This document shows, in pieces, positions 54,980-64,000 of a stretch of DNA of 64,000 bases (the first letter of the stretch is position 1; the number at the start of each line of letters is the position of its first letter). The notes under the pieces were generated by a model. The model was not told the DNA's origin. It was given only the letters and a program-made list of their open reading frames with translations, and did no database searches. The position numbers and the translations under genes are program-made. Source of the DNA: Alkalihalobacillus trypoxylicola. Lineage in GTDB: Bacteria > Bacillota > Bacilli > Bacillales > Bacillaceae_D. The stretch is from NCBI RefSeq assembly GCF_001590785.1, contig NZ_LTAO01000001.1:372001-436000 (forward strand), read 5' to 3'.

Positions 54980-55594
54980 TTATTGAACCTCCACTAATTG
55001 TTTATATTTTTCGAACAAACGCTCTCTTTTACAATGCTCTGCGGTTACGATTGCTTTTATCCGTTCAACCGCAAGAGCGACTTCATCATTTTCAACGACA
55101 TAATCATATCGTTTCATCATCTCTATCTCTTCTTTTGCCACCGTCATACGTTTGTCAATGACGTCCTCGGTTTCCGTGCCTCTTCCGACAATTCGATTTC
55201 GTAATTCCACTAAACTTGGAGGCATTAAAAAAATAAAAATCCCTTCTGGAAAACGATCTCGAACCTTTGAGGCTCCTTGAACTTCTATTTCTAAAATAAT
55301 GTCATCGCCTTGATCTAATGTTTGACGAACATAGTCAATAGGTGTGCCATAATAATTCCCTACGTATTCAGCCCACTCTAACAGCTCTTGGTTTTTAATC
55401 ATTTCTTCAAATTCTTCTTTCTCTTTAAAGAAATAATTCACTCCATCTACTTCACCTTTGCGTGGCTGCCTTGTTGTTGCAGATACTGAATACTGGATAT
55501 TGGTTTGCTCTTTTCTCAGTGCCCCACAAACCGTTCCTTTTCCTACTCCTGCAGGACCTGACAAAACAATCAATAATCCTTTTTCTTTTTCCAT
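54980..55594 (-). CDS. gmk: Guanylate kinase
   Basis: 204 residues, GMP to GDP. P-loop [15 protein letters not shown]-binding [34 protein letters not shown] 5 nt before the ATG. Confidence 0.98.
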   Translation of the reverse strand: MEKEKGLLIVLSGPAGVGKGTVCGALRKEQTNIQYSVSATTRQPRKGEVDGVNYFFKEKEEFEEMIKNQELLEWAEYVGNYYGTPIDYVRQTLDQGDDIILEIEVQGASKVRDRFPEGIFIFLMPPSLVELRNRIVGRGTETEDVIDKRMTVAKEEIEMMKRYDYVVENDEVALAVERIKAIVTAEHCKRERLFEKYKQLVEVQ

Positions 55595-55655
55595 TGAAAC
55601 CTCCTACCCTTTCTCATGTGAGGGAATTTTCCCCACGTATCAATAACAATATTAA

Positions 55656-55919
55656 CTATGCATCTTCATTACTATCTTCTTTAGTGGATAGCCTCTGAGC
55701 AACTGTTTCTGGTTGAACGGCACTTAAAATAACATGATCGCTATCGGCAATAATAACGGCTCTTGTTCTTCGGCCATATGTAGCATCTATTAACATATTC
55801 CGATCTCGTGCATCCTGAATAATTCTTTTTATAGGTGCAGATTCCGGACTTACAATAGAAATGATTCGATTAGCTGATACAATATTTCCAAATCCAATAT
55901 TTATTAGTTTTATATTCAT
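55656..55919 (-). CDS. remA: Extracellular matrix regulator RemA
   Basis: 87-residue DUF370 protein from the ATG at 55919 ([20 protein letters not shown]), with GGAGG 8 nt upstream. Ring-forming DNA-binding activator of matrix and osmoprotectant genes in B. subtilis. Shorter than the open frame to 55934. Confidence 0.95.
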   Translation of the reverse strand: MNIKLINIGFGNIVSANRIISIVSPESAPIKRIIQDARDRNMLIDATYGRRTRAVIIADSDHVILSAVQPETVAQRLSTKEDSNEDA

Positions 55920-56013
55920 GCTCAAATCCTCCACTTAAAAAGAGCCTTCTCACTCTCCTCATTTTTATCCAAACTACTGTAACTATATACGATATTTGTT
56001 TGTATTTCTAGCT

Positions 56014-56898
56014 TTATTCAATATTTTGTACTTGCTCCTTGGTTTTTTCAATGAGACTTTTAAGTAAGACGACCTGCTGTTTTATTTGGATATCTGTAGC
56101 CTTTGCCCCTAGCGTATTGGCTTCTCGATTGAGCTCCTGCACTAAAAAGTCTAACTTTCTACCAATAGGGCTTTGACTCTGCAAGCTATCAACAAATTGT
56201 TTATGATGAGAGCGAAGTCTTGATATTTCTTCACTAATATCACACTTATCAGCCATTATACCAATTTCAGTAAATAGCCTTGCCTCATCCAGGTTATGTT
56301 CCACATTCATTAACTCTTCTACCCGTTTTTGAAATTTTACTTTTTGTTGCTGAACCATGTCAGGTGATAAATCGTCAATCTTCTCTATACTTTGGTTGAG
56401 ACTCATTAATAGTTCTTGAAAATGCTGCTCGATAGAAAATCCTTCCTTCTGCCTCATTTGGTCTAATTGCACACACGCTTTTTCGACCGTTTGAAGCAAG
56501 CTATCCTCTAGCCCTAAAATTTCTTCAGTCGTTTCTTGTAATGTAACAATTTGATCATTGTTCATTAGTTGCTGAAGATTTAATGATGAAGAAATCTTGG
56601 CATAATCGCTTATCGATTGAGCGGTTTGAAGATAGTGCTCTAAAAATGACCAATTCACTTCTAGTTTTTTAGTAATTAGATGATTTCCCTCTACATTAAT
56701 ATAGATATCTAATTTCCCCCGTTGCACCTTATCCCGCACTTTTTTTCGAATCGCATCTTCCAGATAAATGAATCTACGTGGCAACTTCATATTGTTGCAC
56801 TCAAAAAAACGATGATTCACACTGCGAATCTCGACTTCAATGGAAAAATCATCATGAGAAAAATGAGCTTGACCATAACCTGTCATACTTTTTACCAT
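56014..56898 (-). CDS. yloC: YicC/YloC family endoribonuclease
   Basis: 294 residues: N-terminal MVKSMTGYGQAHF and VEIRSVNHRFFECNNMKLPR, a long helical middle, C-terminal DUF1732 with GRKLDFLVQELNREANTLGAKA. Homologue YicC is an RNase. The ATG at 56898 fits the family start. Usually next to remA, as here. Confidence 0.95.
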   Translation of the reverse strand: MVKSMTGYGQAHFSHDDFSIEVEIRSVNHRFFECNNMKLPRRFIYLEDAIRKKVRDKVQRGKLDIYINVEGNHLITKKLEVNWSFLEHYLQTAQSISDYAKISSSLNLQQLMNNDQIVTLQETTEEILGLEDSLLQTVEKACVQLDQMRQKEGFSIEQHFQELLMSLNQSIEKIDDLSPDMVQQQKVKFQKRVEELMNVEHNLDEARLFTEIGIMADKCDISEEISRLRSHHKQFVDSLQSQSPIGRKLDFLVQELNREANTLGAKATDIQIKQQVVLLKSLIEKTKEQVQNIE

Positions 56899-57003
56899 AT
56901 GTATCACATCCACTTCTTTATTTTACCTAATTTTAGAGTGACCAACAAGTCTTGATTATGTAGACCGAAGAATCGCTATTGAATGTACCTTAATATTCAA
57001 CGC

Positions 57004-57048
57004 AAAAAACCGATGAACTTTACTTTTTTTAAAGTCACACCGATTTTT
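57004..57048 (-). terminator. Terminator after the OmpA-domain lipoprotein
   Basis: Minus strand TCGGTG-T-GACTTTA pairs with TAAAGTTCATCGG (one bulged U, G-U pairs), followed by UUUUUU. Confidence 0.8.
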
Positions 57049-57093
57049 ATCATTTAAGTGAGCAATGTATTCAAACTCTTTATCGCTTAATGT

Positions 57094-58899
57094 TCACTCT
57101 TTATATTCTTGAATTGGGACATCTGTTATGCGCCAAGGTACAAGAGAACCAATCGAATAATGTAGGTTACCCTGATAGTTTTGCGTAGGAGCCTTATCGA
57201 GGGTTATCACATCTGCTGGCACATCCGGCCAAATAACCGTTACTACAATAGAATCATCTAAGTCAAGGTTATTTCCAACACCAAGCTTGACATTACGACT
57301 TACTAGTGGAGCGAGCTCTTTTTGACCAAGCTCTTGACGATCATTAACCGTAAGCGCCCAATAGTCAATTGGAAAAATACGTTGATCTCCATACAGTAAC
57401 GTAACCCCATTTGCATCATTATGATCTAACATTCCACCGCTTGTAAGAACATCCTCACCAACATGAAAGCCTCTACCTCCATGCCCAAGACCTGAATTCA
57501 TTAAATGAGGGATATAAGCTGTATTATCGTCTGTATTATGAATTCGAAGTCGACCAATGATAAATCCGTCTAACCTTGTTAAAGAATCAATTGAAATACC
57601 ATATGGATAGCGGTCAAGATATTCAACTTCTAGCATTTTACCAGTTTCATACTCCATCACCGCTCCTAGGCTATCTGGTATTTCTGTTTTTTCTTCTACT
57701 ATTTCTACTAAATTAGCTGGTGGTGTAAATAAAAATTCCACGCGTCGATTCAACGCCTGTCCTTCCTCACTATCATTAGAAACTATCGGCTCGTGGAAGG
57801 AGCGACCTTCAATTTTTACACTCTCAAAAGAAGTCAAGTCGACAATTTCGGCTAAATGGTCTCGAACTGACTTTGCTCGTTCTTCAGACAAGGTTTGGTT
57901 ATATTCATCTGTACCGTTATTATCCGTGTGACCAACAATAAATAATTCACCACTGTCTACACGGCTTAACTCCTTAGCCGCTGCTTCTAAAATTTCATGA
58001 GACTCGCTTTGTAACTCTGAAGAATCGATGGCAAATAGCACATCCGAATCTAACGTGATCGTTGCTTGTTCTTCTTCAACTAACGTTCCAACAGGAAGCT
58101 CAATACTTTCATGATACGTTTGCAGAGGATACACTTGTTTTTCTAAATCATCTAAGCTTATAGCTAAATCCTCGGTTATATTTCCCTCTAGAAACTCTTG
58201 AGCTTGCTTTCTTACATTTTCAGATTCTATCACCGGTACTGAAGAAATCAGATCAAAGCTTTCAATTAAAACATGGACAGTATCTTCGACTGGTGCATTA
58301 AAAATCGCCGAATAAGTTACAACCTCTCCCTCTTTAAATGCACGTTCATCAATCCGTTCACCTGTAATGGCATTCGTTGCCAAATATTGCTCACCTTGAT
58401 GATCTTCCTTATAATCTTGAAAGAATAATGTGTGCGATACGGTATATTGAACGGGATCTAGTAACCTCATTTGATAACCGAGTCGTTCAAACGGATTTCC
58501 TCTATTAAGGCTATGAGTTCTATACGAAGGTGGATGATGAATCATATCCTCTAAATTAATCCGTTCATTACCACTAATCTTTTGAAAATCAACCGTCAAT
58601 AAAGCCAGTTCACCTTCTATTTCAATAGGATGAACAGCTACTTCTATTTCTACCTCGCCCCCTTCACGCTCAAATGTCTCTCGATGGACGACCGAGTTTT
58701 CCGAAGGATTGTCATTTTCAATCTCTTTTTCTTTATTTTCTTCCGATGCTGTTAGTCGTTCAGCTTCTTCTACTTCCTCTACTTCTTCCTCACTTTTTAA
58801 TTCTTCCGGTAACTCATGTTGCTCTATCGTAATATCGTCACTTGAACAAGCAACCAAAAGCAATGTAAAAGCAGGAACGATCCATAATCGCTTTTTCAT
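57094..58899 (-). CDS. Lipoprotein with OmpA-like peptidoglycan-binding domain
   Basis: 601 residues. Lipoprotein signal with lipobox LVAC (Cys18), then an acidic Glu-rich linker (about 30-70), a beta-rich region (80-260), an OmpA/MotB C-like domain (about 279-392: SDVLFAIDSSELQSES, VGHTDNNGTDEYNQTLSEERA, NRRVEF) and a unique beta-rich C-terminal domain (about 400-600). Tethered outside the membrane, it could bind peptidoglycan meso-DAP through the OmpA domain. It has its own promoter and terminator and lies between yloB and yloC, which are adjacent in B. subtilis. Specific function unknown. Confidence 0.88.
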   Translation of the reverse strand: MKKRLWIVPAFTLLLVACSSDDITIEQHELPEELKSEEEVEEVEEAERLTASEENKEKEIENDNPSENSVVHRETFEREGGEVEIEVAVHPIEIEGELALLTVDFQKISGNERINLEDMIHHPPSYRTHSLNRGNPFERLGYQMRLLDPVQYTVSHTLFFQDYKEDHQGEQYLATNAITGERIDERAFKEGEVVTYSAIFNAPVEDTVHVLIESFDLISSVPVIESENVRKQAQEFLEGNITEDLAISLDDLEKQVYPLQTYHESIELPVGTLVEEEQATITLDSDVLFAIDSSELQSESHEILEAAAKELSRVDSGELFIVGHTDNNGTDEYNQTLSEERAKSVRDHLAEIVDLTSFESVKIEGRSFHEPIVSNDSEEGQALNRRVEFLFTPPANLVEIVEEKTEIPDSLGAVMEYETGKMLEVEYLDRYPYGISIDSLTRLDGFIIGRLRIHNTDDNTAYIPHLMNSGLGHGGRGFHVGEDVLTSGGMLDHNDANGVTLLYGDQRIFPIDYWALTVNDRQELGQKELAPLVSRNVKLGVGNNLDLDDSIVVTVIWPDVPADVITLDKAPTQNYQGNLHYSIGSLVPWRITDVPIQEYKE

Positions 58900-58988
58900 A
58901 TGAACATCTCCTTAACAACTAAATCAACAACCCCTACTAAATCTAAAAAACGATAACATGAAACAATATGTAATTTATTACCTTAATG

Positions 58989-59017
58989 ATCATAAATAAA
59001 TTTACAACATTTTACAA
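58989..59017 (-). promoter_or_regulatory. Promoter of the OmpA-domain lipoprotein gene
   Basis: Minus-strand TTGTAA (59012-59017), 17-bp spacer, TATGAT (58989-58994), about 90 bp before the ATG at 58899. The rest of the gap to 59145 shows nothing else. Confidence 0.55.
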
Positions 59018-59145
59018 TAGACTTTATTCTTAAGACTAAATTCATAAAAATGACTAAATCTCCAACAACCAAAATGTTAATGATTAGCACAGTGGAAATG
59101 ACTAATGCCCTTTATAAGCTTTTTAAGTCGTAATTCTCCATTTAT

Positions 59146-59193
59146 AAAAAAATAGTGGGCAAAATCATCAAGCGATGAGCCTACCCACTAAAG
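59146..59193 (-). terminator. yloB terminator
   Basis: Minus strand TAGTGGG ... CCCACTA outer stem, GCTCATC / GATGAT inner stem, followed by UUUUUUU. A perfect 16-bp tandem duplication (AAAGTTTGGTTCTTAT, twice, 59190-59221) lies between it and the yloB stop. Confidence 0.85.
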
Positions 59194-59226
59194 TTTGGTT
59201 CTTATAAAGTTTGGTTCTTATAGAGT

Positions 59227-61944
59227 TCATTCTTTTACTGTCGGTTTTCTTAATAATTGGAAGCCACCTAATACGACCGTCGGTATGGCAGCCATTGCTA
59301 AAATAAGCAACCATTCTCTAAAGTTGAGCGTAACGGTGTGGAAAATCGTTTGTAATGGTGGATAATACAATACGATGAGCATAAGGATAACGGAAATCAA
59401 TACCGCCCCAACTAAGTAACGATTTTCAAAAGGATTACGATGATAGACTGAATATTCACTTCTACAATCAAAAACATGGATAAGCTGAGCCATCACCAGT
59501 GTAGCAAATGCTACCGTTTGTGCTCTTATTAAGTCATCTGGATGTGCCGATAAAGTGACGGCAAAGGCCACCAAGGTTACAATTCCGATCATGATACCTC
59601 GACTGACTATCTTCCAAGCAAGCCCTCTTGCAAAGATTCCTTCGGATGGGCTTCTAGGCTTTCTTTTCATGACATCTCCTTCAGGCTGATCCATTCCTAA
59701 GGCTAAGGCAGGTAATCCATCTGTTACTAAGTTTATCCAAAGTATTTGGATAGCTACTAAAGGTAGCGGCATTCCGAGTAGCATCGCAAAAAGCATCACT
59801 AATATTTCACCAACATTGGACGCTAGCATATACCGAATAAACTTTCGGATATTTTCGTAAATATTTCTTCCTTCTTTGATCGCTTCTTTGATTGTTGAAA
59901 AATTGTCATCGCTTAAAATCAAGGCTGAGGCTTCCTTGGCAACATCGGTTCCTGTAATCCCCATTGCGATTCCTATATTTGCTGCCTTAATAGCAGGAGC
60001 GTCATTGACTCCGTCTCCTGTCATCGCAACAATATGGCCATTTTTCTGGAGAGCCTTCACGATTCTTAATTTATGCTCTGGTGTTACTCTTGCGTAAACA
60101 TCCACCTGATCAACCACTTGTGATAATTCATGATCACTCATGAAGGCAAGCTCTTTTCCTGTTAAAGACTTTCCATATTTGGATAGTATCCCAATTTCTT
60201 TAGCAATTGAACAAGCGGTAAGCTGATGATCACCCGTTATCATAACCGTCTTAATACCGGCTTCTCGACACTCTCTAACCGCCTTGATTACTTCTGGTCT
60301 CGGAGGATCGATCATCCCTTGTATACCAATTAACGTTAATTGACGTTCTGCTTCAAATGCTTGTTGAAAGGTTTCGTTTTGATTTAATGGACGAAAGGCG
60401 ACTGCAATGGTTCGAAGAGCTTTATTTGCCATGGTTGTCAGCGTCGCTTCCACCTCAGCTTTTCGCTTCGGTGTTAGTGCTTCTTTTTTATTTTGATAGA
60501 TTAAAGAGCTACACTGTCCTAACACAACATCAGGTGCACCCTTTGTCATTACAAAGCGATTTCCTTTTTCATCCTTTACGATCACACTCATCATTTTACG
60601 AGTGGAATCAAAGGCAAATTCCCTTTCCCTTTTATATTTTTGGTCAAGAAGCTGACGACTGTAACCAGCTTTATATCCTGCTACTACAAGTGCTCCTTCT
60701 GTTGGATCTCCATCAATAAAATAATTGGTTGTATTTTTTTTAAGTAATGGCTTTTTATCTTCTCTTTTTTGTAGCTCTGCATTATTACATAAAATCGAAT
60801 AACTTAAAAGCGTTAGCATGCTTTTTTGACTTCGAATATCAATACTTTTGCCATTTGCTATAAATTCTCCGCTCGGCTCGTACCCGTTCCCTGTAATATA
60901 GACCGTTTCTCCTCCACTCCATATTTGCGTAACAGTCATATTATTTTGCGTCAAGGTACCTGTCTTATCTGAGCAAATTACCGTTGCACAGCCTAATGTT
61001 TCAACAGCAGGAAGCTTTCTGACAATCGCTTTTCTCTTAATCATTCTTTGTACCCCTAAAGCAAGCGCCACCGTTACGATAGCAGGTAACCCTTCAGGTA
61101 TAGCAGCAACGGCCAAAGAAACTCCAGATAGAAACATCGTATAAAGATCATGTCCTTGCCAAACACCAGCTACAACCACTAACGCAGTCAATATTAAGGC
61201 TATCACAATTAATATTTTACCTAACTGCTCTAAACGGCGTTGTAATGGTGTGACCATGGTAGGTGTTGTTTGTAAAAGATGAGCAATTTTCCCCATCTCC
61301 GTTTTCATTCCTGTCGCGACCACAACACCTATACCATTTCCTTGAGTAACAAGCGTCCCCATAAACGCGATATTTTTTTGGTCGGCAATGTCTAATGACT
61401 CTTTATCAATCTCATTATGATGTTTTTGTACAGGAATTGACTCTCCTGTTAACGAGGATTCTTCAATCGTTAAACTACTCGTTGATATTAAGCGTATATC
61501 CGCCCCTACTCTGACTCCACTCTTTAGCTTGACTACATCCCCCGGAACAATTTGACTAGACAAAAGCTTAACCCATTGTCCATCTCGTAACACATTCATC
61601 TGTGGTGCCGAAAGCTCCTTTAATGCATCCAGAGATTTTTCGGCTTTTCTTTCTTGAAAAAATCCGAGAATACCATTTAATAACACAATAAACATAATCG
61701 TGATTGCGTCAATGTATTCTCCTAGTAGTCCTGAAATAAACGTCGCTGCAAATAAAACTAAAACCATAAAGTCCTTAAATTGAGACAAAAACAAAGCAAG
61801 ATTGGAAGTCTTTTTTCCTTCGTCTAATTTATTTTCTCCATAGTGTTTTAATCGTTTTCCAACTTCCTTGTTCGTAAGTCCGTTTTGATTATGAGAAGCA
61901 AGCCGTTGCTGAAGCTGCTCTTGTGTTAATCGATACCATTCCAT
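59227..61944 (-). CDS. yloB: P-type calcium-transporting ATPase
   Basis: 905 residues, SERCA-like PIIA ATPase. Actuator TGES (about 166-169), Ca-site PEGL in M4 (283-286), phosphorylated Asp326 in CSDKTGTLTQNN, hinge TGDGVNDAPAIKAANIGIAMG, M5/M6 ASNVGEILVMLF and NLVTDGLPALALG. Exports Ca(2+); the B. subtilis homologue works in spores. Reads from its own upstream region, divergent from rqcH. Confidence 0.96.
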   Translation of the reverse strand: MEWYRLTQEQLQQRLASHNQNGLTNKEVGKRLKHYGENKLDEGKKTSNLALFLSQFKDFMVLVLFAATFISGLLGEYIDAITIMFIVLLNGILGFFQERKAEKSLDALKELSAPQMNVLRDGQWVKLLSSQIVPGDVVKLKSGVRVGADIRLISTSSLTIEESSLTGESIPVQKHHNEIDKESLDIADQKNIAFMGTLVTQGNGIGVVVATGMKTEMGKIAHLLQTTPTMVTPLQRRLEQLGKILIVIALILTALVVVAGVWQGHDLYTMFLSGVSLAVAAIPEGLPAIVTVALALGVQRMIKRKAIVRKLPAVETLGCATVICSDKTGTLTQNNMTVTQIWSGGETVYITGNGYEPSGEFIANGKSIDIRSQKSMLTLLSYSILCNNAELQKREDKKPLLKKNTTNYFIDGDPTEGALVVAGYKAGYSRQLLDQKYKREREFAFDSTRKMMSVIVKDEKGNRFVMTKGAPDVVLGQCSSLIYQNKKEALTPKRKAEVEATLTTMANKALRTIAVAFRPLNQNETFQQAFEAERQLTLIGIQGMIDPPRPEVIKAVRECREAGIKTVMITGDHQLTACSIAKEIGILSKYGKSLTGKELAFMSDHELSQVVDQVDVYARVTPEHKLRIVKALQKNGHIVAMTGDGVNDAPAIKAANIGIAMGITGTDVAKEASALILSDDNFSTIKEAIKEGRNIYENIRKFIRYMLASNVGEILVMLFAMLLGMPLPLVAIQILWINLVTDGLPALALGMDQPEGDVMKRKPRSPSEGIFARGLAWKIVSRGIMIGIVTLVAFAVTLSAHPDDLIRAQTVAFATLVMAQLIHVFDCRSEYSVYHRNPFENRYLVGAVLISVILMLIVLYYPPLQTIFHTVTLNFREWLLILAMAAIPTVVLGGFQLLRKPTVKE

Positions 61945-62126
61945 TTTTTCACCTCGAGTCTCCTTTTTCTCTTTTTTATAGACATGTAGATTCTATCTAA
62001 TGCATTCATATTCAGACCTGTCCCAAAACATGCTATACTCGTTGTAGCAATATTCGTTTTCTCCTAAAAAATGAAACAAGCTAAAACCGAAAATAGAAAC
62101 AGATTGTTTAGACAGAGGTGAATGAC

Positions 62127-63845
62127 ATGTCATTTGATGGAATGATGACCCGAGCTGTAGTCAAGGAATTAAATGATTCCTTAGCAACAGGTCGAATCAA
62201 TAAAATATACCAACCTTTTAAAACGGAACTGATTTTATCTGTTCGTTCAAAAGGAAAAACAAATTCTTTATTATTATCAGCAAATGCCCAATTTGCTCGT
62301 GCTCATCTAACGAGGGAGAAATATAGTAATCCTGCTACTCCCCCCATGTTTTGTATGCTACTCAGAAAGCATTTAGAAGGCGCGATCATTGAAAGAATTG
62401 AGCAGTTTGGAACCGAACGAATGATTTTTATCGATTGTCATTCTAAGGACGAATTAGGAGATGAAACTAAGAAAAGATTAATCGTTGAAATTATGGGGAA
62501 GCATAGCAATATTATTTTAATTGATAGACAAACAGATATGATTTTAGACAGTATTAAGCATATCAGTCTTTCCCAAAGTAGTTATCGTTCCGTACTGCCT
62601 GGTCAATCTTATAAATTTCCACCACCTCAAGAAAAGAAAAATCCACTTGAGGCAACAGAGATGACCTTATTAGAGGGCGTTGATTTTAATGCAGGGAAAA
62701 TGGATCAACAGTTAGTCACTTTATTTGCAGGATTTTCCCCCCTCATTGGAAAAGAAATTATTCATAGAGCTCATCTAGTAAATAGACAATCCTTAATGGA
62801 TGCTTTCTTTTCAGTCGTTAATCCGATAAAGTCGGATCAATATAGTCCTAAAATCATCTTTTCAAAAAATAAAGAGTATTTTTCGGTCGTTGAACTTAAC
62901 CATCTGACTGGAACTGAGAAAGAGTTTGAAACCGTAAGTGAAATGCTCGACCGATATTTTTATGGAAAAGCTGAACGAGACCGTGTTAAGCAGCAAGCTC
63001 ACGACTTAGAAAAGCTTTTAATGAATGAATATCAAAAAAATAAAAAGAAAATAAAAAAACTAGAAAAAACATTGGTTCAAGCAGATAAGGCTGCCGATGA
63101 CCAAAAAAAAGGTGAGCTATTAACTGCTCATATGCACTTAGTTAAAAAGGGAGATACATCGGTGGATGTCGTTGACTATTATGACCCAGATGGCAAGATT
63201 ATTACGATTGATCTTTTACCTTTAAAAACTCCTTCTGAAAATGCCCAGCTCTACTTTAAACGTTATAATAAAGCAAAAAATTCAGTGGCCATTGTGAAAG
63301 CACAAATTGAAGAGACGAAATCTGAAATTGTCTACTTTGAACAGCTTATTCAGCAAATGGAAAGTGCTTCACCTGCTGACATTGATGAGATTAGAGAAGA
63401 ATTAATGGAAGAAGGTTATATAAGGAAAAGGCAACAAAAGGGTGATAAAAAGAAAAAGAAAGACCACAAGCCCCAATTGGAACGGTATGTATCTTCAAAC
63501 GAAATCGAATTTTTTGTCGGTAAAAATAATAAGCAAAATGATTATCTTACAAACCGATTTGCTAGACAAGATGAGGTTTGGCTTCATACAAAAGATATAC
63601 CAGGCTCTCATGTAGTCATTCGAAGTACAGAACCGGATGAATTAACGTTACAGGAAGCAGCAACTGTAGCTGCCTTTTATAGTAAAGCAAAGCTTTCTAG
63701 CTCTGTTCCTGTCGATTATACAAAGATTCGTCATGTAAAAAAACCTAATGGTGCCAAACCCGGCTATGTTATCTATGACAATCAAACGACTTTATATGTT
63801 ACCCCTAATGAAGATTTAATTCTTTCATTACGGTCTCGTTCTTAA
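62127..63845 (+). CDS. rqcH: Ribosome quality control factor RqcH (Rqc2/NEMF, YloA)
   Basis: Binds stalled 50S-peptidyl-tRNA and adds C-terminal alanine tails. 572 residues from the ATG at 62127 (MSFDGMMTRAVVKELN), with AGAGGTG 6 nt upstream: NFACT-N (1-180), helix-hairpin-helix, coiled coil (about 285-440, Lys/Glu-rich) and NFACT-R (about 445-550, GKNNKQNDYLTNRFARQDEVWLHTKDIPGSHV). The position of the conserved Asp-Arg pair reads Glu97-Arg98. Strong terminator follows. Confidence 0.95.
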   Translation: MSFDGMMTRAVVKELNDSLATGRINKIYQPFKTELILSVRSKGKTNSLLLSANAQFARAHLTREKYSNPATPPMFCMLLRKHLEGAIIERIEQFGTERMIFIDCHSKDELGDETKKRLIVEIMGKHSNIILIDRQTDMILDSIKHISLSQSSYRSVLPGQSYKFPPPQEKKNPLEATEMTLLEGVDFNAGKMDQQLVTLFAGFSPLIGKEIIHRAHLVNRQSLMDAFFSVVNPIKSDQYSPKIIFSKNKEYFSVVELNHLTGTEKEFETVSEMLDRYFYGKAERDRVKQQAHDLEKLLMNEYQKNKKKIKKLEKTLVQADKAADDQKKGELLTAHMHLVKKGDTSVDVVDYYDPDGKIITIDLLPLKTPSENAQLYFKRYNKAKNSVAIVKAQIEETKSEIVYFEQLIQQMESASPADIDEIREELMEEGYIRKRQQKGDKKKKKDHKPQLERYVSSNEIEFFVGKNNKQNDYLTNRFARQDEVWLHTKDIPGSHVVIRSTEPDELTLQEAATVAAFYSKAKLSSSVPVDYTKIRHVKKPNGAKPGYVIYDNQTTLYVTPNEDLILSLRSRS

Positions 63846-63875
63846 GAGAAGGGCACACTCGTTCTCATACTAAGC

Positions 63876-63920
63876 AAAAAAGTGAAATGGAGAATAAATT
63901 TACTCCATTTCACTTTTTTT
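63876..63920. terminator. rqcH terminator
   Basis: AAAAAAGTGAAATGGAG / CTCCATTTCACTTTTTT, perfect long stem with a 10-nt loop and runs on both sides, so probably bidirectional. Bases 63921-64000 show no supportable gene. Confidence 0.93.
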
Positions 63921-64000
63921 ATTTTTAAAATTAAACGATTACCCACCAATATGAGACATTTCAATTTTGTTAGTAGTATGATTTTTTTTCGACATTCTTT

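Overview
The window looks like chromosomal DNA from a low-GC, endospore-forming member of the Bacillaceae. The right two thirds follow the gene order of the Bacillus subtilis yloA-to-rplS region almost gene for gene. A complete spoVM microgene and a SpoIID-domain protein point to sporulation. Many proteins are acid-rich, which would suit an alkaliphilic or halotolerant lineage, but that is only an inference.

Left region (1-14929): a cell-wall recycling locus. On the minus strand, reading right to left, are murQ, a sugar ABC importer (lipoprotein plus two permeases, no ATPase), nagZ, a GC-rich palindromic repeat, anmK, a double GNAT protein, an AmiE-like serine hydrolase and a second nagZ-like gene that runs off the window. 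Facing away from murQ is a 1319-residue exported protein with two SpoIID-type modules, a 15-bp-repeat-encoded Gly/Asp/Pro/Asn spacer and an LPNTA sortase-type tail. SpoIID domains are lytic transglycosylases that make 1,6-anhydro-MurNAc ends, and AnmK and MurQ consume 1,6-anhydro-MurNAc. I therefore propose one system: wall-anchored or exported lytic transglycosylase, ABC import of the disaccharide, then cytosolic NagZ, AnmK and MurQ. It would replace the PTS (MurP) route of B. subtilis. Both NagZ proteins and the serine hydrolase lack signal peptides, which fits a cytosolic pathway.

Middle-left (14930-20608): a fruR-fruK-fruA fructose operon on the plus strand, an orphan small gene with a TTG start, a possible transposase scrap, and copy A of a roughly 150-230 bp intergenic repeat.

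Right region (20609-63845): minus-strand housekeeping clusters. These are rplS-trmD-rimM-ylqD-khpA-rpsP; ffh-ylxM-ftsY-smc-rnc (interrupted by a plus-strand DUF1128 gene); acpP-fabG-fabD-plsX-fapR with a FapR operator; recG-sdaAA-sdaAB; fakA-yloU; and spoVM with divergent rpmB. Next come a small GNAT and a CoA-disulfide-reductase-like flavoprotein where thiN would be expected, then rpe-rsgA-prkC-prpC-rsmB-fmt-priA-coaBC, rpoZ-gmk-remA-yloC, an OmpA-domain lipoprotein, the calcium P-type ATPase yloB and divergent rqcH. Relative to B. subtilis, def, rlmN and thiN are missing from their usual places. Repeat copies B and C lie between spoVM and the GNAT gene. No rRNA, tRNA, CRISPR array or intact insertion sequence was seen.
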